Source: Epibacterium ulvae
Lineage (GTDB): Bacteria > Pseudomonadota > Alphaproteobacteria > Rhodobacterales > Rhodobacteraceae
NCBI RefSeq assembly: GCF_018678075.1
Contig: NZ_JAHHIR010000039.1
Location: forward strand, 34,812-98,811
Reading direction: 5' to 3'
Length of the DNA: 64,000 nt
Shown here: piece after piece, positions 1 through 9,500 of the stretch
How positions within the stretch are numbered: the first letter of the stretch is position 1
Layout: each line of letters begins with the position of its first letter
Translations under genes and position numbers: made by a program
Notes under the pieces: model-generated
What the model was told of the DNA's origin: nothing
The model's database searches: none
The model's input: only the letters and a program-made list of their open reading frames with translations

Positions 1-518
1 CGATCAATGCGGAAATTCGGATGTTCTCGTGGCCCTTTGTGCAGCACTATGGGTTTGTTGAAGAATACTATCGCAACATGAATGTCCGGCGTGTGTCCAC
101 AAAGCTCATCTCCGCCGAGGGGCGGGGGTATATTCCGGCCTATTTGTTGGGGCTCCACGCGCGCTATTTCCAGCTGCTGCGCACGTGTTTTCAATTGCCA
201 AGTGGGCCGGTGCATCGGCAGACGGTTCCGTTTTCGACCGTTTGGGCCAACCCGCCGGAAGGGCTTGGGTACCCATCTAAGTTGATTGATGGCTTCCATA
301 TGGCGATTACCAATGATGCCATTCTCGACAAGATTGCCACGCTGGATTTCGCAGAAGATGCGCAATTGCTTCAGGTCCGCGATGCTTTGGAGAAAATCAC
401 CAATGCACCCTGCGATGGCGAGGTCCTGGCGTTATTTTCGTGGGATGAACTGGTGGATTTTGATCGGCGGGAAACCTCTGCTGGCCCGATGTTGCGCCGG
501 GATCCGATATTTTTCTGA
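1..518 (+). CDS. Unrecognised protein, 5'-truncated by the window edge
   Basis: The reading frame is open from the first bases of the window (the first complete in-frame codon is at position 3), so the gene almost certainly starts outside. The internal ATG at 21 need not be the true start. About 171 residues are visible. They are rich in aromatic residues (MFSWPFVQHYGF near the left edge, WANPPEGLGYPSKLIDGFH in the middle), with no signal peptide or membrane segment in the visible part. I do not recognise the family. The TGA at 516-518 is followed at once by a remnant of an IS3-type transposase gene, so the 3' end may be an IS-made truncation rather than the natural C-terminus. Its strand is opposite to the large glycan operon that follows. 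Confidence 0.55.
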   Translation, partial: INAEIRMFSWPFVQHYGFVEEYYRNMNVRRVSTKLISAEGRGYIPAYLLGLHARYFQLLRTCFQLPSGPVHRQTVPFSTVWANPPEGLGYPSKLIDGFHMAITNDAILDKIATLDFAEDAQLLQVRDALEKITNAPCDGEVLALFSWDELVDFDRRETSAGPMLRRDPIFF

Positions 519-519
519 T

Positions 520-740
520 AATGTTCTGATTATGGTCAGCGTTCGATTTCGATCGCCCAGATTGCCGAGGAACGCCTTCTGTGCCTCCGTGAACTTCGAT
601 GCCTTCATGTGATTCCGCTCCCCTCCCAGCCTGGAAAAATTAGCGGAAAACTCCAGCTCCGAGCGATCCAGTTTTCAGGGAGCAGAGCATTAATTCTTTG
701 GCTTTAGGCAGCCATCTTGTCCATCATCTTTATCTGCAAG
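520..740 (-). mobile_element. Remnant of an IS3-family insertion sequence (start of OrfA)
   Basis: On the minus strand an ATG at 608-606 opens a frame reading MKASKFTEAQKAF, the usual N-terminus of a widespread alphaproteobacterial IS3-family OrfA. A purine-rich GGGAGGGGAGCGG ribosome-binding stretch lies just upstream. The match stops after roughly 13-18 codons and the frame then reads into unrelated sequence, so this is a decayed end and not an active element. The stretch to about 740 has IS-flank character but I could not define terminal repeats. Confidence 0.5.
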
Positions 741-766
741 AATTCCATTGGGCTCAGGTCATCGGG

Positions 767-1477
767 TCAGGACGTGTGATCGAATATGGTGGTCTCGACA
801 ATAGATTGGGACACCAAGCGACCCCAGCCGGGGCTACCATGAATCTTGTCCCCCTTCATCGTCGAGTAGTAGGGCTGGGCCAGGGCAGTGGTTTCAGGGT
901 CTCGGGAAAGATCTGAAACATCAATGAGTGGGACGCCAAGGGCGTCAAAACGCCTGTGCAGAACCGCACGAAGCGCGTCATGGACCTGGACTTTGTAGTT
1001 TTTATTGTCGCGTGGGAGCGGGGAGACAATGTTCACTACGGGATGTCCTGCCTCTGTCAGCAGCTCGAAAAAATGAAGAATATGACCAAAAAAACCGGAA
1101 ACGATTTTGTCCAGGACAGTATCTGAGATGAAATCTCGATCCGGGGTCGGGGCGGGGCACCATTGCGTCCACATCCAAGAGTGGACACAATGTTCAATAC
1201 AGGTGACCGAGCACAGGATCTGAGCCTCTACGTCCAAAATGTTTGTGACCTGCTGTCCTGTCAACGCTGTGACCCATTGCTCAAACAGAGCTTGGGCTTC
1301 GGGGCGCGTGAAGGTCAGGGGGGCTGTTTGGGAATGAAAATTCTCAAACCAGCCGGGGCCTAGGGGGAGTTGGCCACCGACGATATTGTGGCTGGTCAGC
1401 TGATTTTTTAATGCGGGTATGAAGACGTTACAGTGGCTGTCTCCCAGGACAAGAATATTAGAGCTCACGGTTTTCAT
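767..1477 (-). CDS. GDSH-motif SGNH-like protein
   Basis: The protein has 236 residues. Near its N-terminus a hydrophobic strand runs into GDSH (ILVLGDSHCN, residues 8-17). This is the nucleophile-block signature seen in SGNH-fold esterases and acyltransferases and in capsule-associated relatives. A later segment, VNIVSPLPRDNKN, could be a block-III-like loop, but I cannot assign the catalytic Asp/His pair with confidence. There is no signal peptide. It is the last gene of the five-gene minus-strand operon and overlaps the end of the GSCFA gene by 20 bp, which implies translational coupling. A plausible role is adding or removing acyl groups on the glycan made by this operon. The alternative is a non-enzymatic SGNH-fold protein. 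Confidence 0.7.
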   Translation of the reverse strand: MKTVSSNILVLGDSHCNVFIPALKNQLTSHNIVGGQLPLGPGWFENFHSQTAPLTFTRPEAQALFEQWVTALTGQQVTNILDVEAQILCSVTCIEHCVHSWMWTQWCPAPTPDRDFISDTVLDKIVSGFFGHILHFFELLTEAGHPVVNIVSPLPRDNKNYKVQVHDALRAVLHRRFDALGVPLIDVSDLSRDPETTALAQPYYSTMKGDKIHGSPGWGRLVSQSIVETTIFDHTS

Positions 1478-2549
1478 TCCCTAAAAGCATTTCATCACAG
1501 ATGGTTTGTTGTTCCGCCGCAAAACGGTCTGCGGCTTCTTTGGCCGCTGCCGCCGTGTTGGGGGCAGGTGGTGTGATGTGGGGTGCGGGGACGGTCTTTT
1601 GATCTGCCTGATGGGCAGAGAAGAAGAGGTCCATTGCAGCGGCAATTCCGTCGGGTGAGGGGTCGCGCATGTTGTCCTGATAGAACTGTCCTTTGAACAA
1701 AGGGCTGGTGAATATTTCATAGGATGGAAAATAGTCGACATCGGGAAATTGGTCGCAGACTGTGCCTGCCACAGCGCGCAGGACCGATTTTGAGTAGCTG
1801 GTCGCACAAATCACGTTGTGTGCGGTGGCCGTGGCTTCCAGAGGTACGGGGGAGACCGTTAGAATGAATTTTAGATCCGGATTCTGGGACTTAAGGAAGC
1901 GGCGTAATGTGCAAAAGCTTTCCAGGTTTTCACTGAAACCGGTATTGGAAAACGCATATTTTTCATCGTCGAAGACACCGGCATTGACACCTGGGCACAG
2001 AGGAAAGACGGTTCCATCCTCTTGGCTGATCCACGTTTCCGTCAGCCCAAGTGTGAAAATAAGAACGTCCGCGTGCAAAAACATCTCGCGCACTCTGCGC
2101 AGGTGGCTCGCACGTGCAGCCTGGGCATCTTCTATGGAGGCAAAGCCGTTTGGTTCTATGGTGCTGCGCAGCGGGTCAAAAAAGCGGCTGTCTTTTTCCC
2201 AGAAGGGTTCGCTCGTTTCGAATTGGCCGAAGCTTCTCAACGCAAGTTGGTGCAGCTGTTCCAAAGTGTAGATATTGCCGAACCGAGCTGAAAACAGCTC
2301 ATAGCCGAACGATTTGCGCTCGACCTCGGGAAAGAAGGGGGGGGCGGTTTCAAAATCGACAAATTGATATCCGTTTTGAATAAGATGGCGCCGTATATTC
2401 TGTGCGAAACAGCTGCCGGCTGCGGCCACTTTGGTCGATTTTGCAATTTTGAATTTCGGGGTGTAAAACGTAGACAGAGCGCGCGCCGTATCCTTGGCTG
2501 CTGCAGTTCTCCAAAAGTGTTTTCGCTTTTGCTTACGATAAGGGGTCAT
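1458..2549 (-). CDS. GSCFA domain-containing protein
   Basis: The protein has 363 residues. The family-naming motif is present (VAAAGSCFAQNIRRHL, with GSCFA at residues 45-49), followed by typical GSCFA-domain blocks such as FTLGLTETWIS and LTVSPVPLEAT. GSCFA proteins are distant SGNH-hydrolase relatives found in polysaccharide loci and are generally thought to modify glycans, but no substrate is established. I chose the ATG at 2549 because it overlaps the TGA of the upstream gene as ATGA. The longer open frame reaching 2867 lies entirely inside that neighbour's coding region. The pairing with the downstream GDSH protein suggests the two act together on one carbohydrate substituent. Confidence 0.85.
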   Translation of the reverse strand: MTPYRKQKRKHFWRTAAAKDTARALSTFYTPKFKIAKSTKVAAAGSCFAQNIRRHLIQNGYQFVDFETAPPFFPEVERKSFGYELFSARFGNIYTLEQLHQLALRSFGQFETSEPFWEKDSRFFDPLRSTIEPNGFASIEDAQAARASHLRRVREMFLHADVLIFTLGLTETWISQEDGTVFPLCPGVNAGVFDDEKYAFSNTGFSENLESFCTLRRFLKSQNPDLKFILTVSPVPLEATATAHNVICATSYSKSVLRAVAGTVCDQFPDVDYFPSYEIFTSPLFKGQFYQDNMRDPSPDGIAAAMDLFFSAHQADQKTVPAPHITPPAPNTAAAAKEAADRFAAEQQTICDEMLLGNENREL

Positions 2550-5386
2550 ATATTGTCCTGCCTCAACTTGGAATGAATGAAGTGTGACAAACGCAGTCTG
2601 GCCAAGACGGCGGTAAAATATTCTTGACGGTACAAAAACAGCCAGACCCCTGCCAGCCAGGTCATGTTGACGAGGCTGCTCAGTGGAACGGCAAACAGTA
2701 TGACAAGGCTGAAAGCCAAGAAGAAAAAGGCCCGTGCCCCATATTTTGGCGTATGGGCGCGATCCCCTTGGAAACGGTAAATCAAATAATTCGGCCAATG
2801 GCGGTAGACTTGAGCGATGATGAGGACCACGCCTGCCACAGAGGTGGGGAAAATCAGCCCGTAGCACAGAAGCTTAAATGCATGCAGACTCCAGAATGTA
2901 TATATCCTATGTCGCTCTGGAGCATGGTTATGCAGGTGAAACAGGCCGCGTTGTGCTGCCAGAACCCCGCACCAAATCAACAGAAGGATACAGAATTCCG
3001 CGCCAGAAGATAGTGTGTCCGCAGATGTGACAAACGGCGCGAGCAGGGGAGACGTGATGCCTGCGCGCTGGGCCAGAGCTGTCCCCAGCGCGCCTAGAAC
3101 GGTTGCCCAGATCCAAACCGCAGGCTGTAAAGGGTAGTCTTTGAACTTCTGCATATTGGGGCTGACATTGGGAGTTGCCTCCTTTTGGGCAGCGACGAAA
3201 TCATTCTCCCAATATCCGATCTCGTAGACTGCATTGAAGGAGATAAAATAGCATAGACAGGACAGGGCCACCAAAAGTGCGCTTGGGATCAGTGCGACAA
3301 ATTCAGCCAGTCCTAATGTGCTGAAAGAGGTGAGTGCTGGGAAGACTGCGAGCGCAAATGCAGCGAGGATGACCGGGAAATCTTCCTGAAACCGGTGCCG
3401 TTTGACGACATTCGCACCCGCGTATTTGCCTCTGTCCGTCAAGACAAACGGGAAATAATGCGCGAGTGGATCTGCCTTGTTCTTGCGATCCTGCCAATCG
3501 ATCAGAAAGGCCTTGCGCGTATTGTTCAGCAGATCGTCGTCGTCTCTTGAGTCCGTGATGATGATGCTTTGGTCTGGGGAAAATTCGGAAATCCGTTGGG
3601 CACAGGTTGCCAGTTTCCCGCGTCGGCGAATATCGTGGGGCCCGGGGAGCACATGTCCACAAATCAGCTGGACATCTTTGAGCCCCATTGCATTTAGCAA
3701 AGGCCGCAACAACCAAGGGTGGCCGAGCGAAACAATAGCTATGCGTTTGGAATCCATAGACGTGAGGCGCTCGAGCAATGCAAAATTGACCATTCTTTCT
3801 ACATAGCCAGGCGCTGCCTTACTCCATGACCAAAGTGTCCAGGGCATGAAGAACAGGCAGCAGGTGATCCGGATTGGGTCATAGAACTCATGTTGTTGGA
3901 TGCCGCGCCGAGCAAGAGCTTTCCACGGGATGAGCCAGGTCACCAGCCAGTGCAAGACAACAAACCCCCAGTTCGGGCGGACTTGCTGCAGGAACAGCTC
4001 AGTCGAGTTTGCAAACATCAGCGTGTGATCGAAATCTACTAAAAAGCGGTTCTGTGTATCTGTGCCCAGGGTTTGGAACAATTCCGCGCGGTTCGTGTTG
4101 ACCCGGTCATCATTATATTGATGCGTCGCGCGCACCGCTGTCTGGATGTTGGGCATCTCTCCAAAGCAATCGAACATAATGTCGCGCACGGTATCGACGG
4201 GCCGACGAAAGGCTGCATCTGCGTTTGGCCCAGATGTGAGATAGGACGTCAGGGCGTAGCCGATAAAGGTCGTGAACCTGTGTCGGCGGTTTTCCAAATT
4301 TTCATGCGCCAGTGCGGCCTCCAACGCCGGGCGGATTTCGGTTTGAGCATCATACGTAATGTTCTTGAAAGAAAATTGGTCCCGTCCCATTTGCAGAACT
4401 GGCTGTCCCTGGGCCATGGCTGTGACGATCAGGCCACTGCCGGTTGAGGCGACGACATCAGCATGGGCCATCACATCACGATAGTCGTGGTCGATGACAA
4501 AGAGATTGTTTCCCACTTGCTCGGGGAGGTCCAGCTCACGGAAGGAGGGGTGGGGCTTGAAGACCACATCACATTCCGGCGCGGTCTCGGCCAGGGCGAT
4601 TGCGGCGTCGAGACTGCTGTCATAGAGGGGGACATGTTTGCGTTGGTCCTCTATACCAGCTGGTATAAAGCCAAGCGACAGATCATCTGGTGGAAAAAAG
4701 CCAATCAGCGGGCGGGCGGTGGCTTTTTTGTGCTCCAGAATGGCAGCAAACCGAGGATCGCGGTTTTGCGCGTACCGTGACATGTCTTCGAATGGGTGCG
4801 TACCGAGATAAGAGCGACCGAGTTCATGCAGGCGTTGCTCATCTGCGCCTATAAGGTCTTCATAAGAACGTTCAACCAGATCGGAATGTCCAACAAGTCC
4901 ACCTGGTTCGATAAACCAGGAGTTGTTTAGGAAGCCGCGTTCCATGAGGTAAACTGAACAGCCTCTCTGGCGGGCAAGCTCTCCTAGAACACCACTATGG
5001 GGGCATAAAGTGTTCCATGACAGGATCAGATCGGGCTGGAACGTATCTAGGACATGGGACGTAAACCGCTCAAGGATGTCGAGCAGCTGGGCTGGGGTGC
5101 GATCGGTTCCTTGCAGGGACAGTTGGGCAATACGGGCGATCCAGATCTCACGCTGTGCCTCAGGCAGACGCTGCGCGGAATTGATCTCTTTGAGATCGTA
5201 TTGTTTCTCGATGTTCGCAATGACCCAGTCAAAGGGATGGTGAAACGTTTGAAGATCTGGGTGTGACTGTGGTGAGAAGAATGAGAATTTTGCGTCAGTG
5301 GCCTCAAAGGCATCCCGCAGGCCGCGAAAGAACTTTGCGTCCTGTTCTTCTACTTTGGCCAGGTTGAATGCGATGACGTTTTTCAT
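2546..5386 (-). CDS. Three-part fusion: capsule-synthesis-like domain, HAD phosphatase, polytopic UbiA-like membrane domain
   Basis: The protein has 946 residues. Residues 1-400 resemble cytoplasmic capsule-synthesis/glycan-transferase modules, with VFKPHPS at about 275-281 and ADVVASTGSGLIVTAMAQG at 309-327. Residues 445-640 form a HAD hydrolase: DFDHTL at 451-456 (motif I), Ser553 in IVSLGHP (motif II), and TDSRDDDD at 611-618 (acidic motif). Residues 665-946 are a multi-pass membrane region with the Asn/Asp-rich element NAVYEIGYWEND at 718-729. HAD phosphatases fused or paired with UbiA-type prenyltransferases are known from polyprenyl-phosphate-pentose synthesis (for example decaprenylphosphoryl-phosphoribose). 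By analogy this protein may make a lipid-linked sugar and dephosphorylate it. The UbiA assignment is tentative because the usual NDxxD spacing is not kept. It is the third gene of the operon and overlaps the GSCFA start. Confidence 0.7.
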   Translation of the reverse strand: MKNVIAFNLAKVEEQDAKFFRGLRDAFEATDAKFSFFSPQSHPDLQTFHHPFDWVIANIEKQYDLKEINSAQRLPEAQREIWIARIAQLSLQGTDRTPAQLLDILERFTSHVLDTFQPDLILSWNTLCPHSGVLGELARQRGCSVYLMERGFLNNSWFIEPGGLVGHSDLVERSYEDLIGADEQRLHELGRSYLGTHPFEDMSRYAQNRDPRFAAILEHKKATARPLIGFFPPDDLSLGFIPAGIEDQRKHVPLYDSSLDAAIALAETAPECDVVFKPHPSFRELDLPEQVGNNLFVIDHDYRDVMAHADVVASTGSGLIVTAMAQGQPVLQMGRDQFSFKNITYDAQTEIRPALEAALAHENLENRRHRFTTFIGYALTSYLTSGPNADAAFRRPVDTVRDIMFDCFGEMPNIQTAVRATHQYNDDRVNTNRAELFQTLGTDTQNRFLVDFDHTLMFANSTELFLQQVRPNWGFVVLHWLVTWLIPWKALARRGIQQHEFYDPIRITCCLFFMPWTLWSWSKAAPGYVERMVNFALLERLTSMDSKRIAIVSLGHPWLLRPLLNAMGLKDVQLICGHVLPGPHDIRRRGKLATCAQRISEFSPDQSIIITDSRDDDDLLNNTRKAFLIDWQDRKNKADPLAHYFPFVLTDRGKYAGANVVKRHRFQEDFPVILAAFALAVFPALTSFSTLGLAEFVALIPSALLVALSCLCYFISFNAVYEIGYWENDFVAAQKEATPNVSPNMQKFKDYPLQPAVWIWATVLGALGTALAQRAGITSPLLAPFVTSADTLSSGAEFCILLLIWCGVLAAQRGLFHLHNHAPERHRIYTFWSLHAFKLLCYGLIFPTSVAGVVLIIAQVYRHWPNYLIYRFQGDRAHTPKYGARAFFFLAFSLVILFAVPLSSLVNMTWLAGVWLFLYRQEYFTAVLARLRLSHFIHSKLRQDNI

Positions 5387-5429
5387 GATGTGACGTAGCC
5401 TTTAGAAAGGTGTACTGAAATGACCCGCA

Positions 5430-6584
5430 TTAGCTGATCCTTTGATGACAGCTGGAGAGATAATTGCCCCCCAAATGCGCCAATATCTGATCCAAAAACC
5501 GGTCTAGATGCGGGTCTGTCCCAGCAAAGACCACGCAGCTTTCTGCCAGAAGATCGGGGGTGATGTCTTTTTTTATGTGTTGGCCAGTAAAGGCTTGCTG
5601 CGCGAGCCAGTAACGAAATGGCACACCGCGCATATGCGCCGGATCCTGTGGGGAGGGGAGAGCGAGCTGTGCTTTATCATTTCCCAGAACAGTGAGTGTT
5701 TTGGTATTGGCGGTCTCTTGCGCGCGGGCTAGCAAATCGGCGATTGCCGGGGCGGGCAATCGCCCATCTTCGGAGTTTGGCAAATTGAACCAGTGGCGGC
5801 ACAGGGCCACGACGCCCTGGCACTGGGATGTGTCCCGTCTGTTAAAACTGATCGACAGACCGCCTTGGCTGGTCTGGAGAAGGGGGTGATCGGCCCGCGG
5901 AACAAGAGTCAGGGCATAGCTGTTCACGACATCCAGCTTTTCGGCTTGGAAGAAGAGGGATAGAACGGGCGTTTGCTGCAAATATGCAGCCGCTTGGGCG
6001 CTTTCACGGCAGAGCGGTATGCATAACACTGCTGGAAAGCGGCGAAAAACAGCATCAATCCGATTTGCAGTGTCCCGTGGCGCGGCTGGGTCACTCAGCA
6101 CGGTCATCTGCCGTGTCAGCTCGAAAATTGGACGTGGGCTGAGCCGAGTTTCGCCCTCTTTGTCTTCGAGCAGAAGAAGGAAAATGTTCAGATGATCTTT
6201 CACAAAGGGTTGTAAGGTCTGGAACCAGTGAAAGAAGCGTTTGATACGGTTGGCAGAGATCATCACGCAGATGGATTTCCCGCTCTCAGCAGCTGTCCAC
6301 AGGTTGTGGTTGACGGGGAGGGGGGCGCTGTCTTCTGATAACCAGACTCTACCTTCGAAGATGTTGGGGCTATCCAGGCCTTCGAGACGTACAAGGTGAG
6401 GCGTGTTTGTGTTGTACAGGGCGGAGAAGGAAAACCCTGCTTTCAGATCCGTCGCAGAAAAGTCACCGATGAGCTGGAGATCGGCCCAGACCCTGTATGC
6501 CCCCTCAGAGATCTCAGGGAATTGGATGGTCATGCGTCGGCTGCCAACATCAAAGGTGGCCTGTAGGGTTGAAGAATAGGTCAT
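5430..6584 (-). CDS. Unrecognised protein of a glycan operon
   Basis: The protein has 384 residues and no recognisable family. The first 110 residues are strand-rich with alternating hydrophobic and polar residues and look like a beta-sandwich module. The remainder is alpha/beta in character, with ICVMISANRIKRFFHWFQ and LCIPLCRESAQAAAYLQQ. No signal peptide, transmembrane span or nucleotide-binding motif is visible, so it is probably cytoplasmic. The gene lies 6 bp after the stop of the giant glycosyltransferase gene and 43 bp before the fusion gene, so it is clearly an operon member. It may be an accessory subunit or a divergent transferase. Confidence 0.65.
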   Translation of the reverse strand: MTYSSTLQATFDVGSRRMTIQFPEISEGAYRVWADLQLIGDFSATDLKAGFSFSALYNTNTPHLVRLEGLDSPNIFEGRVWLSEDSAPLPVNHNLWTAAESGKSICVMISANRIKRFFHWFQTLQPFVKDHLNIFLLLLEDKEGETRLSPRPIFELTRQMTVLSDPAAPRDTANRIDAVFRRFPAVLCIPLCRESAQAAAYLQQTPVLSLFFQAEKLDVVNSYALTLVPRADHPLLQTSQGGLSISFNRRDTSQCQGVVALCRHWFNLPNSEDGRLPAPAIADLLARAQETANTKTLTVLGNDKAQLALPSPQDPAHMRGVPFRYWLAQQAFTGQHIKKDITPDLLAESCVVFAGTDPHLDRFLDQILAHLGGNYLSSCHQRIS

Positions 6585-6590
6585 GTGTTG

Positions 6591-9500
6591 TCAGTGCACC
6601 ATGAAATTCAAGGAGGTTGGGAAAGCGGGGACGGCCCTGGAAGCTTCCCTTTCTGGGTGCACATAGACAAGCGTTGCGCGGTGAACTCCAGACGGTTTCT
6701 TGTGGTTCAATGTTGCTGTAATGGCTGGGATGTCGTCGCGGGTGTCAACGCGACGGTTGATCAGCGCAGGTGAGCCATTGATCATGACATGCCAGCGAAA
6801 CACATCATCGTCATCGGTGCCATACGGGAAAAGAAGCTGAACACCGGACAGCGGGAAAGAGGATTTGAACAGAGCCTCCAGGCGCAGTTCCGCGATGTCG
6901 TCCGTTTGGTGCCAAAGGGGCCCCACAGATTGTCCTTTTGTACTGACCTCAAGGCTGCGTTGCCGGATCTGGACCGGCCATTGCGCTTTCCAGACGCCGT
7001 TTGGAGCGCTGCCTGTTGCGGCTGGTTTCATATTGGGCAGCGGATTGGCGTGCCGGACGTCGGCAGGGGCCAAGACAGTATGCTGGGCTTTGCCGTTGGC
7101 ATCATAAAGCGACAAAACATCGGTGGTATGTGCAGGCAGTGTGCTTGGGAGATACGAGAGTGACTGCACCCAGGTTCTGTCGGGGAGCGTTGTGGTTTGA
7201 GAGCGTCCCAGGACATAACCGACGAAACTATTGCGGCTGTAGGCCGAAAAGGTTCGGATATCTTCATCCCTTGTGACTTGGCGTGTTGTGGGAGAGATAA
7301 TGCAGGTCCCAGGATGGGCGCTCAGCCCCTGATAGTACCAATTGGGCATCAGGTATGCTTCGGATTTTGTCGGCGGGCAGGCGAGCGGAAGCTTATCTGC
7401 GATTTGGCCGTTCACTCGGATCGTGACCTGGAAGGGGCCACCGTCGAACAGCCAGACTGGAAGTGGCACTTTGAATTTTCCTTCCAGCAAGGTGCCTGGC
7501 GCCGCATGCCAAATTCTGGTGGGCTGACCAACCGCAGTTTCGATTTCTATTTTGATCGCGCGAGGGGCTTTTGATGTGTGGGGAAACCGCAGTTTGAGCA
7601 CAAGGTCTGGGCCCTTGACCTCGTAATGGACGATCTCTGGGGGGGAGGTATCGGTGGCGGGGGCTGCGGGCAGGTTTTCCAGCATGTCGATGACATGCCT
7701 GTATACAAAATCCGGGGAAAAATAGGTGCCCAGAAAAGTCTCGGCGTGTTGTGCCAGTGCCTGCGCCTGGTCTGGGTTTTCAATCAGCTCACTGATGGTG
7801 TCCGCAAAGCGAGACAGTTCGACGACACGTAACGGCGCAGATGAGGGGAACCCCATAGCGCCGGCTGGAGTTGTGACCACGCAGCGTTTGTAGGCCAGAC
7901 CTTCAAGCGATTTGATTTTGAAACCGGTGCCGAAATTCGTGGGATTGATGACGATACCGCATTTCTCATAAAGAGGTTCCAGACGCGGAACAACGCCATG
8001 ACAGGTGATCCGGCTGTCGTTGATATCCTTGAAGACTTCGCTGACCCGCCCGGCGATGTGCAGATGAATATTAGGATTGGAGGCTTTTAGCTGCGGCCAA
8101 ACCTGGTTCAAAAATGCACGCAGCCCTTCGATATTTGGCTTGTAGCGTTGCCCGATGAACAGCAGCTGTGTCAGCTGTTCGGCGGTGGGAAGGACGCTGT
8201 CGGCATGAACCGCCAGAGTATGTTCGGCCGTGATGACAGTTTTCTGAGGGACGCAGTCCTGAAGAACGCGTTGTTCTTCGCTTTGGATGGCAATGATACC
8301 ATCCGCATGCGTGAGAAGCTTTACTTCCTCTCGATAGGTGCAACGGCGGTCTTCCAAGTCAGATCCATGTTGCTGAGCGTTGCGGGCTCTCAGATGCTGG
8401 ACATCATGCGCATCCAGAATAACCGGTCCCGACAGGCGTTCGGTGGCGTAGAGATTAAAGGCGAAATTCACGATTGTCGCGGCAGGCTCGTAGCAAATTT
8501 CCAGCGTCTCAAGAAGAGGCCCTAGACTGGCTTTGGCCTTCTTGAACATTTCATAATCCGGCGCGGAGTTCGGTGTGATGGTGCATTGGGGTACAAAAAC
8601 GACCGCATCCGCATAGTCCTGCAATTCCTTGGCCGATCGATCGGTTGTCTCAGTGGCAAAATCGACGACCAATGCAACACGGTAGCCCTTCTTCCGCAGA
8701 TGTTTGGCCATGGCATAAGACCGGGCCATCCCGCCGCCGGTGACTGGCCAGGATGTCATGCCCGTTGCATATACAACCCAAGGCGCATCTGCGCGCTCTA
8801 CAGCGGACGGGAATTCATAATGCGCCCCGCCTTGGCTTGAGCGCCCGGACGGGCCCATGACTTGGGATGTGAGGTGTTTTTCACGAATGTTGGCCCGGCG
8901 TGTGTAAAGTTTACGGTCGCCGGAAAAATATTCGATTTGGACTTCTTTTTCCTTTGGGGTGTTGAGCAGGCTTGCCAGATAAAATCCGGTGCTTGGTTTG
9001 TCGGCAAAGTCGTGATTGTGGTTCAGAAATGTCCGGGATGCAGCCACAACGGTTCCGTCGACCAGCGCCTGCGCATGGGTGACGCCCAAAAAGCCGCACT
9101 CCCCCGAGACGACCAGATCCTGTGTCTCTGGGCAGAAATGTGCGGATGCAATCGAGGGGGCTTGCGTGTGGGACAGGACCAGCGGGACAATGTCGCCAAA
9201 GTGCACGGCGCCTTTTATGTCTTCGACCAACAGCTCCAGAGGGCCGCTGGGGGATTCCGCTAGATTGAATATGGCTGTCGCCACCCATTCGGCGTTATGC
9301 GTGCTCAAAGCCTGAGGGGCTTTTGTCCCATTTGAAACGGAGGCGCTCGCGCTCAGGAAGAGTCCATCGGCGCCCTTGATATGCATCTTGATCGCAGACT
9401 CTAGCCCAGGGATGGCCACACAGACCGCAAGGAGACCATGTGCGGCGGTATATGATGCGACTATTGCATCCTGCGAGGAGGCGCGGCGGCGTACAAAGAT

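Noticed and set aside
2550..2867. Extended N-terminus of the GSCFA gene
   Set aside because: The extension lies inside the fusion gene. The ATGA overlap at 2546-2549 marks the natural start.
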